NCBI GenBank assembly: GCA_012729675.1
Contig: JAAYCR010000018.1
Location: 1 to 64,000 of the forward strand
Source of the DNA: Phycisphaerae bacterium
GTDB taxonomy: Bacteria; Planctomycetota; Phycisphaerae; Sedimentisphaerales; Anaerohalosphaeraceae
Direction: 5' to 3'
Length of the DNA: 64,000 bases
A program made the translations under genes and the position numbers. Positions 8,961-16,962 of the stretch are shown here, piece by piece (positions within the stretch are counted from its first letter, which is position 1; every line of letters begins with the position of its first letter). The notes beneath the pieces are model-generated. The model ran no database searches and was not told where the DNA came from. It saw nothing but the letters and a program-made list of their open reading frames with translations.

Positions 8961-11102
8961 ATGAGACAGTGGATATGTTTCATGATGTGTGTTGTGTGTT
9001 GTTGTTCCCTTGCGGTGATGGCCGACGATGTGGACGACCCGCGGGGCACGATGGTGCCTTGGGAAAACGGCGCGTGGGAAACGGGAAAATACCGGAATAT
9101 TTTTCTCGAAGCCGGCTACAAACAAGAGGATATCGATGCCAAGCTGGCCAAGGCCTATCACGACCTCTTTGAAGGACCCAATCGTGTCTATTTTGAAGTG
9201 GGCGAGGATATGGCCTATGTGTCCGATGTCAAGAACCGCGACGCGCGCACTGAAGGCCTTTCATACGGCTTGATGGTGGCGGTGCAGTTGGACAAGAAAG
9301 AGGTCTTCGACCGCCTGTGGCGATGGACGGTCAAGTATATGCAGCATCAGGACGGCCCGCGCCAGGCCTATTTTGCCTGGTCCGTCAACCCCCAGACCGG
9401 CAGACAGAACTCGGCCGGTTCCGCCTCGGACGGCGAGTTTTATTTCATCACGGCGCTGCTGTTTGCGGCCAATCGGTGGGGCAATGACACGGGCATCAAC
9501 TATTATGCCGAGGCCCGACGGATTCTGGATGCGATGTGGAGCAAGGATGGAACCGCCGGCGTCAGAAACATCATCAATGTGGAACACAAAATGATTACGT
9601 TTGTCCCCGAAGGCAGGGGGTACAATTGGACGGATCCGTCCTATCACGTTCCGGCGTTTTTTGAAATCTGGGCCGAATACGCCAAAGACGGCCATGAAGA
9701 CTTCTACCGCGAGTGTGCCAATGTGGCTCGCGAGTTCCTGCATAAGGCCTGTCATCCGGTGAGCGGCCTGACCCCGGATTATGCCGAGTTTGACGGCTCT
9801 CCGCAGGCCGGGAGAATGAGTGAGTTCGGCTTCGATTCCTGGCGTGTGCCGATGAACATCGCCATGGACTATTCGTGGTACGCCAAAGATAAGGACTGGC
9901 AGAAAGACTACGGCAGACGACTTCATGACTTTCTGTATTCCCAGGGCGTCAATTCTTTTGTCGATCAATACAGCGTCGATGGCTCTCCTCGCCAACGAAT
10001 TATGACGGCGCCCGGCTACCGCAGCGTGCGTCATTCCCTGGGATTTGTCAGTACCGCGGCCACCGCCGCAATCATGGGCACCCAGACGAAAAGCTGGAAA
10101 TTTGTCGATGGCGTCTGGAATGCCAAGCTGGAGCCGTATGAAGACGGTTACTTCGATCCGTATTACGACGGTCTCCTGTATCTGTTCAGCTTGATGCACT
10201 TAAGCGGCAACTATCAGATCATTAAACCCGCCGCCGGTGAACCCATCTCGGACGCGGCCAATCTTGAAGTCAAGCTCACAGAAACGGCCGTCCGAACAGT
10301 GGAAGACGGCGGCACAGGCCCGTATAAAGCGATCATGGTCAGCGACAGCACGCTTGCCACGCATACCATCTTTCGTCCCAAAGACCTCGGTGTATTTGGC
10401 CGAAGCAATAAGCTGCCGATCATTGCATGGGGCAATGGCGCCTGTGCCAATTCGCCCTGGGAACACGTCAACTTTTTATCGGAGGTGGCCTCGCACGGTT
10501 TTCTCGTGATCGCGATTGGCCCGATGCCGCAGGAAGGCCAGCGGGGAGGCGGAAGATCGACAGCGTCGCAGTTGACTGACGCCATTAACTGGGCCATTGC
10601 TCAAAACAGCGACACAACAAGCCCCTACTATAACAAGATCGATACAACAAAAATTTCTGTCAGCGGCATGTCCTGCGGCGGTTTGCAGGCACTGGAGATT
10701 GCTCCTGATGCACGTATCACGACGGCGATCATTTGCAACAGCGGTATTCTGCCTAATCCGGGCGCCGGTATGGCCGGCATGCCGCCGTTGGCAAAAAATC
10801 ATCTTGAGAAGTTGCATTCGCCTGTCATGTATCTCTTGGGAGGGCCGTCGGATATTGCGTATGAAAACGGGATGGACGATTTTCGACGCATTAACCATGT
10901 GCCGGTGTTCGCTTCCAATCTGGATGTCGGTCATGGAGGTACCTATCGGCAGCCGCATGGCGGAGAATTTGCCATCGTTGCAACTGCGTGGTATCAGTGG
11001 CAGTTAAAAGGCGATGAGGAGGCCGGAAAAATGTTCACCGGCCAGCCGTGCGGACTTTCCCAAAGACCCGGATGGGCAGCGGAAAAGAAAAATATACAAT
11101 AG
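8961..11102 (+). CDS. GH8 exo-oligoxylanase-like/alpha-beta hydrolase fusion
   Basis: The N-terminal half (about 25-422) is a GH8 (alpha/alpha)6 domain of the reducing-end-xylose-releasing type: PWENGAWETGKYRN start, candidate acid Glu98 in RTEGLSYG and candidate base Asp292 in FDSWRVP. The C-terminal half (about 440-700) is an alpha/beta hydrolase with the nucleophile elbow G-M-S571-C-G, a candidate acid Asp631 and His658 in DVGHGG. It resembles dienelactone-hydrolase or carbohydrate-esterase folds. A signal peptide (1-20) exports the protein. By context the esterase may remove acetyl or other esters that block trimming of xylo-oligosaccharides; that is inference. The start has AAAGGG upstream. 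A strong terminator follows, so this closes the cluster. Confidence 0.88.
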   Translation: MRQWICFMMCVVCCCSLAVMADDVDDPRGTMVPWENGAWETGKYRNIFLEAGYKQEDIDAKLAKAYHDLFEGPNRVYFEVGEDMAYVSDVKNRDARTEGLSYGLMVAVQLDKKEVFDRLWRWTVKYMQHQDGPRQAYFAWSVNPQTGRQNSAGSASDGEFYFITALLFAANRWGNDTGINYYAEARRILDAMWSKDGTAGVRNIINVEHKMITFVPEGRGYNWTDPSYHVPAFFEIWAEYAKDGHEDFYRECANVAREFLHKACHPVSGLTPDYAEFDGSPQAGRMSEFGFDSWRVPMNIAMDYSWYAKDKDWQKDYGRRLHDFLYSQGVNSFVDQYSVDGSPRQRIMTAPGYRSVRHSLGFVSTAATAAIMGTQTKSWKFVDGVWNAKLEPYEDGYFDPYYDGLLYLFSLMHLSGNYQIIKPAAGEPISDAANLEVKLTETAVRTVEDGGTGPYKAIMVSDSTLATHTIFRPKDLGVFGRSNKLPIIAWGNGACANSPWEHVNFLSEVASHGFLVIAIGPMPQEGQRGGGRSTASQLTDAINWAIAQNSDTTSPYYNKIDTTKISVSGMSCGGLQALEIAPDARITTAIICNSGILPNPGAGMAGMPPLAKNHLEKLHSPVMYLLGGPSDIAYENGMDDFRRINHVPVFASNLDVGHGGTYRQPHGGEFAIVATAWYQWQLKGDEEAGKMFTGQPCGLSQRPGWAAEKKNIQ

Positions 11103-11143
11103 TATTTCATCCTATTCGATTTTGCGAGTAAAGGCGAAATGCC

Positions 11144-11190
11144 GACAGGCCTTTCAGAACCGTTTTTCTGAAAGGCCTGTCATGTTTTCC
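11144..11190 (+). terminator. Intrinsic terminator after the xylanase cluster
   Basis: GACAGGCCTTTCAGAA (11144-11159) pairs perfectly with 11166-11181 (16 bp) around CCGTTT, followed by ATGTTTTCC. This ends the + strand glycosidase cluster. Confidence 0.85.
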
Positions 11191-11301
11191 CGATTTGTCA
11201 GAAAATTTTTCAGTGAGCCATAAACAACGCGCAGAGCGACCGGTTGTGACAAGCAAATGACGGCGTGCGGCAAATACCCCTTCGTGTGCCTCAACGGTTG
11301 G

Positions 11302-11913
11302 TCATTCAAGTTGGATGTCGGCAAAACAGGCGGGGGCGTGGTGCTTTAGGATGCTCAATATCTGCCGGCAGACAGCGCGGATTTCCCATTGGGCTTTGGG
11401 GCTGATGCGCAGTTGGATAATATGCCGCCACTCGCGGAAGTTGGCGGTGACGACGATCTCGCTGGTGCAGGCGTTGGGCAGGACGAACCGGGCGTCTTCG
11501 CGTTTGAGTCCCTTGCTGCGCCATTTGACATACATTTGCCGTATCGTTTCCATATCGGCGGCAAATTCCACGGCGTCCTCGGCCGGCAAGCCGGAGGGTA
11601 TGACAAAGCTGAAATTTTTCTCATCGACATACCGCTGCGATTGCTGCGAGACGCTCATCAGCCGGTGCCGCACCAATTGATGCGTCATCGCCCGCGAGCA
11701 GTTTTCGATGCGGAACGTCGCGCAACTGTGTTCCAGCGGCGAGTCGTGCCCCATCTTGATCAGCCGTGTGATGAAGTCTTCCGCCGAATCGGCGCCGATC
11801 TTTTCGAAGCTCAGATAACAGGTTCGGCCCGCTTCCTCGATGAGTTTTTGGGCGTCCGGCGTGATCGCCAGCAGCGAAACCTTTACCTCGGCACTCTGTA
11901 TCGCAGCATCCAT
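11302..11913 (-). CDS. thyX: FAD-dependent thymidylate synthase ThyX
   Basis: ThyX makes dTMP from dUMP using methylenetetrahydrofolate, with FAD and NADPH as reductants. The signature RHRxxSxxxxSxR is intact at residues 82-94 (RHRLMSVSQQSQR), and the H-x3-R ligand region ENCSRAMTHQL precedes it. The length of 203 residues is normal. The ATG lies 2 bases after the stop codon of the upstream gene, and its GAGGAG Shine-Dalgarno lies inside the last codons of that gene, so translation is coupled. The partner gene also consumes methylenetetrahydrofolate, so the operon groups two fates of the same folate. No thyA is seen in the window. Confidence 0.96.
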   Translation of the reverse strand: MDAAIQSAEVKVSLLAITPDAQKLIEEAGRTCYLSFEKIGADSAEDFITRLIKMGHDSPLEHSCATFRIENCSRAMTHQLVRHRLMSVSQQSQRYVDEKNFSFVIPSGLPAEDAVEFAADMETIRQMYVKWRSKGLKREDARFVLPNACTSEIVVTANFREWRHIIQLRISPKAQWEIRAVCRQILSILKHHAPACFADIQLE

Positions 11914-11915
11914 AT

Positions 11916-13769
11916 CTATATCTCCTCGATTCCGATTTTTTCCGCCGCCGCCAGCGCCATGTTGACATTGCCCATTGGGGCTGAGACGGCGAATCCGGCG
12001 ACGGACGACTCAATTTCGGCCATCATCTCCTGGGCGATTGCGATGCCGAGCCGTCTGGCGTGGGTCGGGTCGGCGGCTCGCGCCATTCGCTCCAGCAGGG
12101 ACGGCGGCACGACCACACCCGGCACCTCGTTGGCCATAAACTCGGCGTTTTTGTAACTGGTAAACGGCCATATCCCGGCGATCACCGGCAGCCGACACCC
12201 GGACGCCTCCAGAAATCGTATCAGGCTGGCGCTGTCAAAGACCGGCTGGGTGATGATATATTCGGCGCCGGCCTCGATCTTTCGGTTGAGCCGCTCGATC
12301 TCCCTGTTCATATCCGAGGCCGCCGGATTGGCCCCCACCCCGACCACAAACGCCGTCTGCGGCGAAATGCGGTTATGGGCGATGTCGAGGCCGTGATTCA
12401 GCTCCGCCACGACCCGGGTCAGGGCGACCGAATCGAGATCAAAGACGCCGGTCGCGTCGGGATACTCGCCCACCTTCGGCGGATCGCCCGTGATAATCAG
12501 GACATTCCGCAGGCCGATGGTGTGGATGCCGAGCAAGTCCGACTGCATCGCGATGATGTTCCGGTCGCGGCAGCAAATATGCAGCAGCGTTTCAATCCCA
12601 CAGGTCTGTTCCAGTTTGATGGCCGTGATCATTGCGCTGAGGCGCGAGCTTGCCCGCGGGCCGTCGGGTATATTGACCGCATCGATGCCCGCCGCTTTGC
12701 AGCGTTTGCCCTTTTCCAACAGGCCGGTCAAGTCCGCCCCGCGCGGCGGAGATATCTCAATTGTGATCACTTTTTGCCCCGAGGCCAGTTTGGCCCCCAT
12801 CGCCGAGCGGTTCGCAAGCGACAGCGGCTCCAGTGGGCGTGCCTGTTCCACATTCATCGAGACGGCCGCGGCAACCGGCCTTGGCGCAACGGCCTTTTGA
12901 ATCGGTTTGATCGCGCGGGCAATCTGTCGAATATGTTCCGGCGTCGAGCCGCAGCAAGCGCCGATGATCTTGGCTCCTTTCTCAAAATACCGCTTGGCAT
13001 ACTCGGCCATATACTCCGGGCTGCTCATATACATCGTCCGGCCATCGACCATCTGCGGCAGTCCGGCGTTGGGCTGAAGCGCCACAGGTTTGGTTGCGAT
13101 TTTTTTGACCCGATCAAGGCAATCGAGCATCGCCGCCGGCCCCAGCGTGCAGTTTAGCCCGACGGCCGCCACATTCGGGCGCTTACACAAGGCTACAATC
13201 GCATCTTCCAGCCTGTCGCCCAGAGCGGTCTGGTAGTCCTCATCGACAGTCAACTGGGCGACAACCTCAAGATCGCACGTGTTTTCGGCCGCCGTCAGTG
13301 CCAGCAGAATCTCCGATACACTGCCGAAGGTCTCCAGCAGGAGAAAATCCGGTGACGCCGCTGCCAATGCGGCAATCTGCCGGCCAAACAGCTCAAGGGT
13401 CTTGGCGTCGTCGATGTCTCCCTGGCCGGTCATCCCCAGCGGACCCACTGCCGCGGCCACCAGGCAAGTCTGGCCGGCAGCCTCGCGGGCCAGCGAAACG
13501 GCGGCGGCATTGATCGCCTCCAGTTTGTCGGCAAGACCAAATCGCGCCAGTTTCACCGCGTTGGCCCCGAAACTGTTGGTCTCGATAAAATCCGATCCCG
13601 CCGCGACATACTGCTGATGAATATCTTTGATCAGGGTTGGCCGGGTGAGGTTTAGCTCATCAAAGCAGGTATTGATAAAAATCCCTTTATTATAAAGCAT
13701 CGTCCCCATCGCGCCGTCGCCGATAAGGACTTTATTGTCCAGCAGTAATGAAAGTTTTTGATGATTCAT
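11916..13769 (-). CDS. yitJ: Bifunctional homocysteine S-methyltransferase/methylenetetrahydrofolate reductase
   Basis: The N-terminal half (about 1-290) is a homocysteine S-methyltransferase barrel: IGDGAMGTMLY near the start, the first zinc Cys in GLNCTLGP and the Cys pair in GACCGSTPEH. The C-terminal half (about 325-610) is a FAD-dependent MTHFR barrel (ITIEISPPRG, LITGDPP, AGAEYIITQPVFD). This two-domain order matches Bacillus YitJ. It would reduce methylenetetrahydrofolate and pass a methyl group to homocysteine to form methionine, though the immediate methyl donor of such fusions is not certain. There is no clear Shine-Dalgarno close to the ATG. No SAM or B12 riboswitch was recognised in the 195 bases upstream. 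It is co-transcribed with thyX. Confidence 0.92.
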   Translation of the reverse strand: MNHQKLSLLLDNKVLIGDGAMGTMLYNKGIFINTCFDELNLTRPTLIKDIHQQYVAAGSDFIETNSFGANAVKLARFGLADKLEAINAAAVSLAREAAGQTCLVAAAVGPLGMTGQGDIDDAKTLELFGRQIAALAAASPDFLLLETFGSVSEILLALTAAENTCDLEVVAQLTVDEDYQTALGDRLEDAIVALCKRPNVAAVGLNCTLGPAAMLDCLDRVKKIATKPVALQPNAGLPQMVDGRTMYMSSPEYMAEYAKRYFEKGAKIIGACCGSTPEHIRQIARAIKPIQKAVAPRPVAAAVSMNVEQARPLEPLSLANRSAMGAKLASGQKVITIEISPPRGADLTGLLEKGKRCKAAGIDAVNIPDGPRASSRLSAMITAIKLEQTCGIETLLHICCRDRNIIAMQSDLLGIHTIGLRNVLIITGDPPKVGEYPDATGVFDLDSVALTRVVAELNHGLDIAHNRISPQTAFVVGVGANPAASDMNREIERLNRKIEAGAEYIITQPVFDSASLIRFLEASGCRLPVIAGIWPFTSYKNAEFMANEVPGVVVPPSLLERMARAADPTHARRLGIAIAQEMMAEIESSVAGFAVSAPMGNVNMALAAAEKIGIEEI

Positions 13770-13964
13770 GGCGATATAGAACGACTCCGTTAGCCTGTTT
13801 TACCTGTCTTTTTTTGAGCGATTTTTCACAAAATAGCAATGGTGTGTTATTTACCAGCAAGATAGGGCGATTTCAAGTGTTTTTTGAGAAACTGAGAGCC
13901 AAGGGGCGTCTCGATAGGTGCGAATTCTGGAAAAAACAGGCATGAAATTCCAAAAATAAAGAAA

Positions 13965-14048
13965 TGCGGATGAGAGGAGTCGAACCTCCACGAGCGTAAG
14001 CCCACAGGCACCTGAAGCCTGCGCGTCTGCCAATTCCGCCACATCCGC
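13965..14048 (-). tRNA. tRNA-Leu (CAG)
   Basis: Read on the - strand, the acceptor strands GCGGATG and CATCCGC pair. The anticodon stem CAGGC/GCCTG encloses loop TTCAGGT with anticodon CAG, a class II variable arm follows, and the T-arm contains GGTTCGACTCC. The 3' CCA is not encoded. The length of 84 bases suits tRNA-Leu. Confidence 0.95.
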
Positions 14049-14074
14049 AAGAAGCACGGGATTTTATCTCTTTT

Positions 14075-14293
14075 TCACACGCCGTCAAGCATTTTTTTTG
14101 ATATTCCGACAAGTTCCGAGAAATCGAGGATTGTGTGCGGGGTGGGTTTGCCCTGCGGCATGGATCGGATAAACATTACACGATTTGATTTGTCAGTTGG
14201 TTTGGGCAGACACATAGAGCGGCCGCTGCGTATAAACCTGTTATCCTGACAGAAAATAACCGGTACATCGGGTCTCAAGCGGTCAAAAAACAC
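14075..14293 (-). CDS. Possible small hypothetical protein
   Basis: A 72-codon frame opens with GTG just upstream of the tRNA-Leu on the same strand. The residue composition is protein-like (charged, no low complexity, a FIRSMPQGKPTPHTILDF stretch), but there is no convincing Shine-Dalgarno sequence and it abuts the likely proS promoter on the opposite strand. I do not recognise a family. It is listed so that a homology search can decide. Confidence 0.27.
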   Translation of the reverse strand: MFFDRLRPDVPVIFCQDNRFIRSGRSMCLPKPTDKSNRVMFIRSMPQGKPTPHTILDFSELVGISKKMLDGV

Positions 14294-14295
14294 GG

Positions 14296-14324
14296 TGGAA
14301 AGTGGAGCAGGGGGGTGTTATAAT
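14296..14324 (+). promoter_or_regulatory. Likely sigma70 promoter of proS
   Basis: TGGAAA (14296-14301), a 17-base spacer and TATAAT (14319-14324) preceded by TGT (extended -10). It lies about 75 bases before proS. Confidence 0.55.
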
Positions 14325-14399
14325 GACACACTTGTTGATTATTGGCAGTGATTTTTGTCCAGAATAAAACCGTGAACTCAACATTCTATTGGAAAAATG

Positions 14400-16130
14400 A
14401 TGCGTTATAGTCAGACCTTGATACCGACGGTAAAAGAAGTGCCCGCGGATGCGGAGATTATCAGTCATCAGCTAATGATTCGTGCCGGCCTGATGCGAAA
14501 GCTGGCCAGCGGGACCTATATCTATCTGCCCGCCGGGCTACGGATGCTGCAAAAGGTGATGGCCATCGTCCGCGAGGAGATGAACGCCACCGGGGCGCAG
14601 GAGATCGTGATGCCGGTGGTGCAGCCGATGGAGTTGTGGCAGCGCACCGGGCGGGATATCGACTACGGCGAGACGCTGGGCAAATTCACCGATCGGCACG
14701 GGCGGGGCAATGTCCTGTCGCCGACGGCCGAGGAGGGCTTCACCTATCTGGCAGCCTGCGAGTTGAAGTCGTACAAGCAGCTCCCGATGAATCTGTACCA
14801 ACTCAACACCAAGTACCGCGATGAGTTTCGCCCGCGCTTCGGTGTGCTGCGGTCGCGCGAGTTTATGATGAAGGACGCATACAGCTTTCACGCCAATGAG
14901 GACTGTCTGCATAAGACGTATATGGATATGTATAACGCCTATCGCCGCGTCTTTTCGAGGTGCGGGCTGGACTATGTCATTGTGCTGGCCGAGTCCGGCG
15001 AGATGGGCGGTTCAGGCTCTCACCAGTTCACCGTTCCCTGCGATAACGGCGAGGACGTCATCGTCTATACCCAGGACAACCAGTTGGCATGGAATATCGA
15101 GAAGGCCCCGGTCGATGCGCTCAGCAAACAGCTTCCCGTCGAGGTCGGACCAGTGGAATTGTTCCATACACCCAAAGCCGGCAAGATCGACGATGCCTGC
15201 GCGTATATGAAGGTCAAACCTTATCAGCTCATCAAGACCCTGATTTACAAAAGCGGCGAAGCGCTGATTGTTGTGCTTGTCCGCGGGGACCATGAGGTCA
15301 ACACCGAAAAGCTCACCCGTTTGATGGGCGGCGCCCATATCGAGATGGCCGATGAGGCGTCGATTGTGTCGCTGACCGGCGCAGCAGTCGGATTTGCCGG
15401 GCCGGTCGGATTGTGCGATAAGGCCGCCGAGGTATTCATTGATTACGGCGTCGCGGCGATGGCCGTCGGAGCAACCGGAGCCAACAAGACTGATTACCAT
15501 ATTATGAACGTTGTGCCGGGGCGGGATTTTCCGCTGGCCGGGCCGAACATTCGTATCGTCGATGTTCGAAACGCCGTCGAAGGCGATACGTACGAAGGCA
15601 AAAAACTGCTCTTCAAACGCGGCATTGAAGTCGGTCAGGTCTTCAAACTGGGCACCAAGTACAGCGTCAAGCTCGAAGCCAACTTTCTCGATGCCGACGG
15701 TGTCGAAAAGCCCGCTCTGATGGGCTGTTACGGCATCGGCATCAACCGTATCATCGCCTCGGCCATCGAGAACGGCCACGACGAGAACGGGATGATTCTG
15801 CCGATTGCGATTGCGCCGTGGGAGGTCATCATCACGCCCGCCGCGCCGGATGAGCCGGTGATGCAGGCGGCCGAGCAACTGTACAAGGCGCTGAGCGAGA
15901 AGGGCGTCGAGGTCTTGCTGGACGACCGCGACCTGCGGGCCGGGGTCAAGTTCAAAGACGCCGACTTGTTGGGGATTCCGATTCGCGTGACCGTCGGCAA
16001 AAAGACGCTGGCCGAGGGCAACGTCGAAGTCAAGCCCCGTACCGAAAAAGAGGCCTCGCTCATCCCCCTGGCAACCGCCGCCGAGGCCGTCGCCGCTCAG
16101 GTGACCCGGATGAAAGAAAATAGAAGGTAG
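14400..16130 (+). CDS. proS: Prolyl-tRNA synthetase, bacterial type
   Basis: ProS charges tRNA-Pro with proline. The class II core is clear: motif 2 region FRPRFGVLRSREFMMKDAYS, YKQLPMNLYQ, and the C-terminal anticodon-binding domain (about 465-570). The editing INS domain lies between motifs 2 and 3 (about 225-385), which marks the long bacterial form; 576 residues is normal. Two ATG codons stand in tandem. I chose the second (14400) because GGA at 14391-14393 then lies at 6-base spacing and because family members start with M-R-x-S-Q. The last codons overlap a repeat word (AATAGAAGGTAGAG) that recurs elsewhere in the window. Confidence 0.97.
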   Translation: MRYSQTLIPTVKEVPADAEIISHQLMIRAGLMRKLASGTYIYLPAGLRMLQKVMAIVREEMNATGAQEIVMPVVQPMELWQRTGRDIDYGETLGKFTDRHGRGNVLSPTAEEGFTYLAACELKSYKQLPMNLYQLNTKYRDEFRPRFGVLRSREFMMKDAYSFHANEDCLHKTYMDMYNAYRRVFSRCGLDYVIVLAESGEMGGSGSHQFTVPCDNGEDVIVYTQDNQLAWNIEKAPVDALSKQLPVEVGPVELFHTPKAGKIDDACAYMKVKPYQLIKTLIYKSGEALIVVLVRGDHEVNTEKLTRLMGGAHIEMADEASIVSLTGAAVGFAGPVGLCDKAAEVFIDYGVAAMAVGATGANKTDYHIMNVVPGRDFPLAGPNIRIVDVRNAVEGDTYEGKKLLFKRGIEVGQVFKLGTKYSVKLEANFLDADGVEKPALMGCYGIGINRIIASAIENGHDENGMILPIAIAPWEVIITPAAPDEPVMQAAEQLYKALSEKGVEVLLDDRDLRAGVKFKDADLLGIPIRVTVGKKTLAEGNVEVKPRTEKEASLIPLATAAEAVAAQVTRMKENRR

Positions 16131-16167
16131 AGGTGGTTCTTAGTTCTTAGTTCTTAGTTCTTAGTTC
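16119..16167 (+). repeat. Tandem GTTCTTA word array
   Basis: Bases 16136-16167 contain 4.6 copies of the 7-mer GTTCTTA. Directly before it, AATAGAAGGTAGAG (16119-16132) overlaps the end of proS and recurs exactly, in reverse complement, at 48856-48869. Confidence 0.85.
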
Positions 16168-16184
16168 GGAGTTTAAGAAAAGGG

Positions 16185-16217
16185 AACCGCGGATTATGCG
16201 GATTGGCACGGATTTTT
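16185..16217 (+). repeat. AACCGCGGATT-type intergenic repeat
   Basis: AACCGCGGATTATGCGGATT followed by a third GGATT unit. A close relative lies at 45036-45071 after argS. Confidence 0.75.
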
Positions 16218-16258
16218 GTTTTTACCACGAAGAAAGTAATACGGTTGATTTTCGTAGA

Positions 16259-16331
16259 ATGGGCTTTAGCCCATCAACAAGCGGCGATTGAGCCGCACGA
16301 TTCCCGTAGGGGCGGACATGCGTGTTCGCCC
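16259..16331 (+). repeat. Three adjacent REP-like hairpins
   Basis: Three inverted repeats sit in a row: ATGGGCT-TT-AGCCCAT (16259-16274), GCGGC-GATTGA-GCCGC (16281-16296) and GGGCGGAC-ATGCGT-GTTCGCCC (16310-16331). They resemble short palindromic intergenic elements rather than one terminator. Confidence 0.7.
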
Positions 16332-16962
16332 GTAAAAAGAAAATTCCCAAGGCCGCAGGCAAATGACGGTCGGGCGAAAGGGGAAACAGGAGACAAAACG
16401 ATGAAGGCTACAGAATACCACCGACATCCACACTCTCTGCTGCCAAAATCGTATACTTTTTCATCTTTCCTGTCCTCTCAATAAAGTTTTCCTCGTCCAT
16501 TGAACAAAAAAACCACCACCGACAGCCCGCGCTGTCAGACCTGATGGGTTCATATCCACAATCCAAATTGTCTATTTCTGACCATCCGTCCGTTTCTCCA
16601 CGTCACAGGTCATCCAATCCGATGACCGGGTGGTTGTACCAGAAGACGACGCGGGCAGTCAAGAAAAACATGATGGGACGGGAAGGCCAAGCCCAACCTT
16701 TTCGATTGATTACTGACTATTGGTGATTAAGGCGGATTTTTCTTGTTGTATGGGCGAACATGCAGGGTCGGGTCTGCGGGTTGAGGGTATTCCAGCACCC
16801 ATAAATTCATAAAGGAAACATTGACTTTTGAGGGGTGCGGGGGTACATTATGGTATTCTGATCGTGGCGGGGGACGGTGAGAGATAGAGGGCCGAGGCGC
16901 GTGTGATTTTCGGCGGGATTTGAGGTTTTTTTTGCGGTATAAACGGGACAAAGAGAGAGTTT
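16332..16962. other. Gene-free spacer between proS and gyrA
   Basis: This 630-base stretch holds no convincing gene. Short open frames at 16203-16484 and 16544-16726 have no Shine-Dalgarno sequence, run through repeats and have random-looking composition. Words of the spacer-repeat type (ACTGACTATTGGTGATTA near 16715) recur here. The gyrA promoter candidate lies at 16821-16849. Confidence 0.6.
16821..16849 (+). promoter_or_regulatory. Candidate gyrA promoter
   Basis: TTGACT (16821-16826), a 17-base spacer and TACATT (16844-16849), about 110 bases before the gyrA start. Confidence 0.4.

Noticed and set aside
13770-13964. SAM or cobalamin riboswitch before the methionine synthase-like gene
   Set aside because: No kink-turn, B12-box or other recognisable element was found in the 195-base spacer.
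13847-14112. Three overlapping short frames on the - strand across the tRNA-Leu
   Set aside because: They are the translation of the tRNA sequence itself in different frames, a common artefact.
16136-16167. CRISPR-like array
   Set aside because: Units are 7 bases without spacers, so this is a simple tandem repeat. No CRISPR array or cas gene was seen anywhere in the window.
16203-16726. Two short + strand frames between proS and gyrA
   Set aside because: No Shine-Dalgarno, they run through repeat hairpins, and their composition is random-looking.
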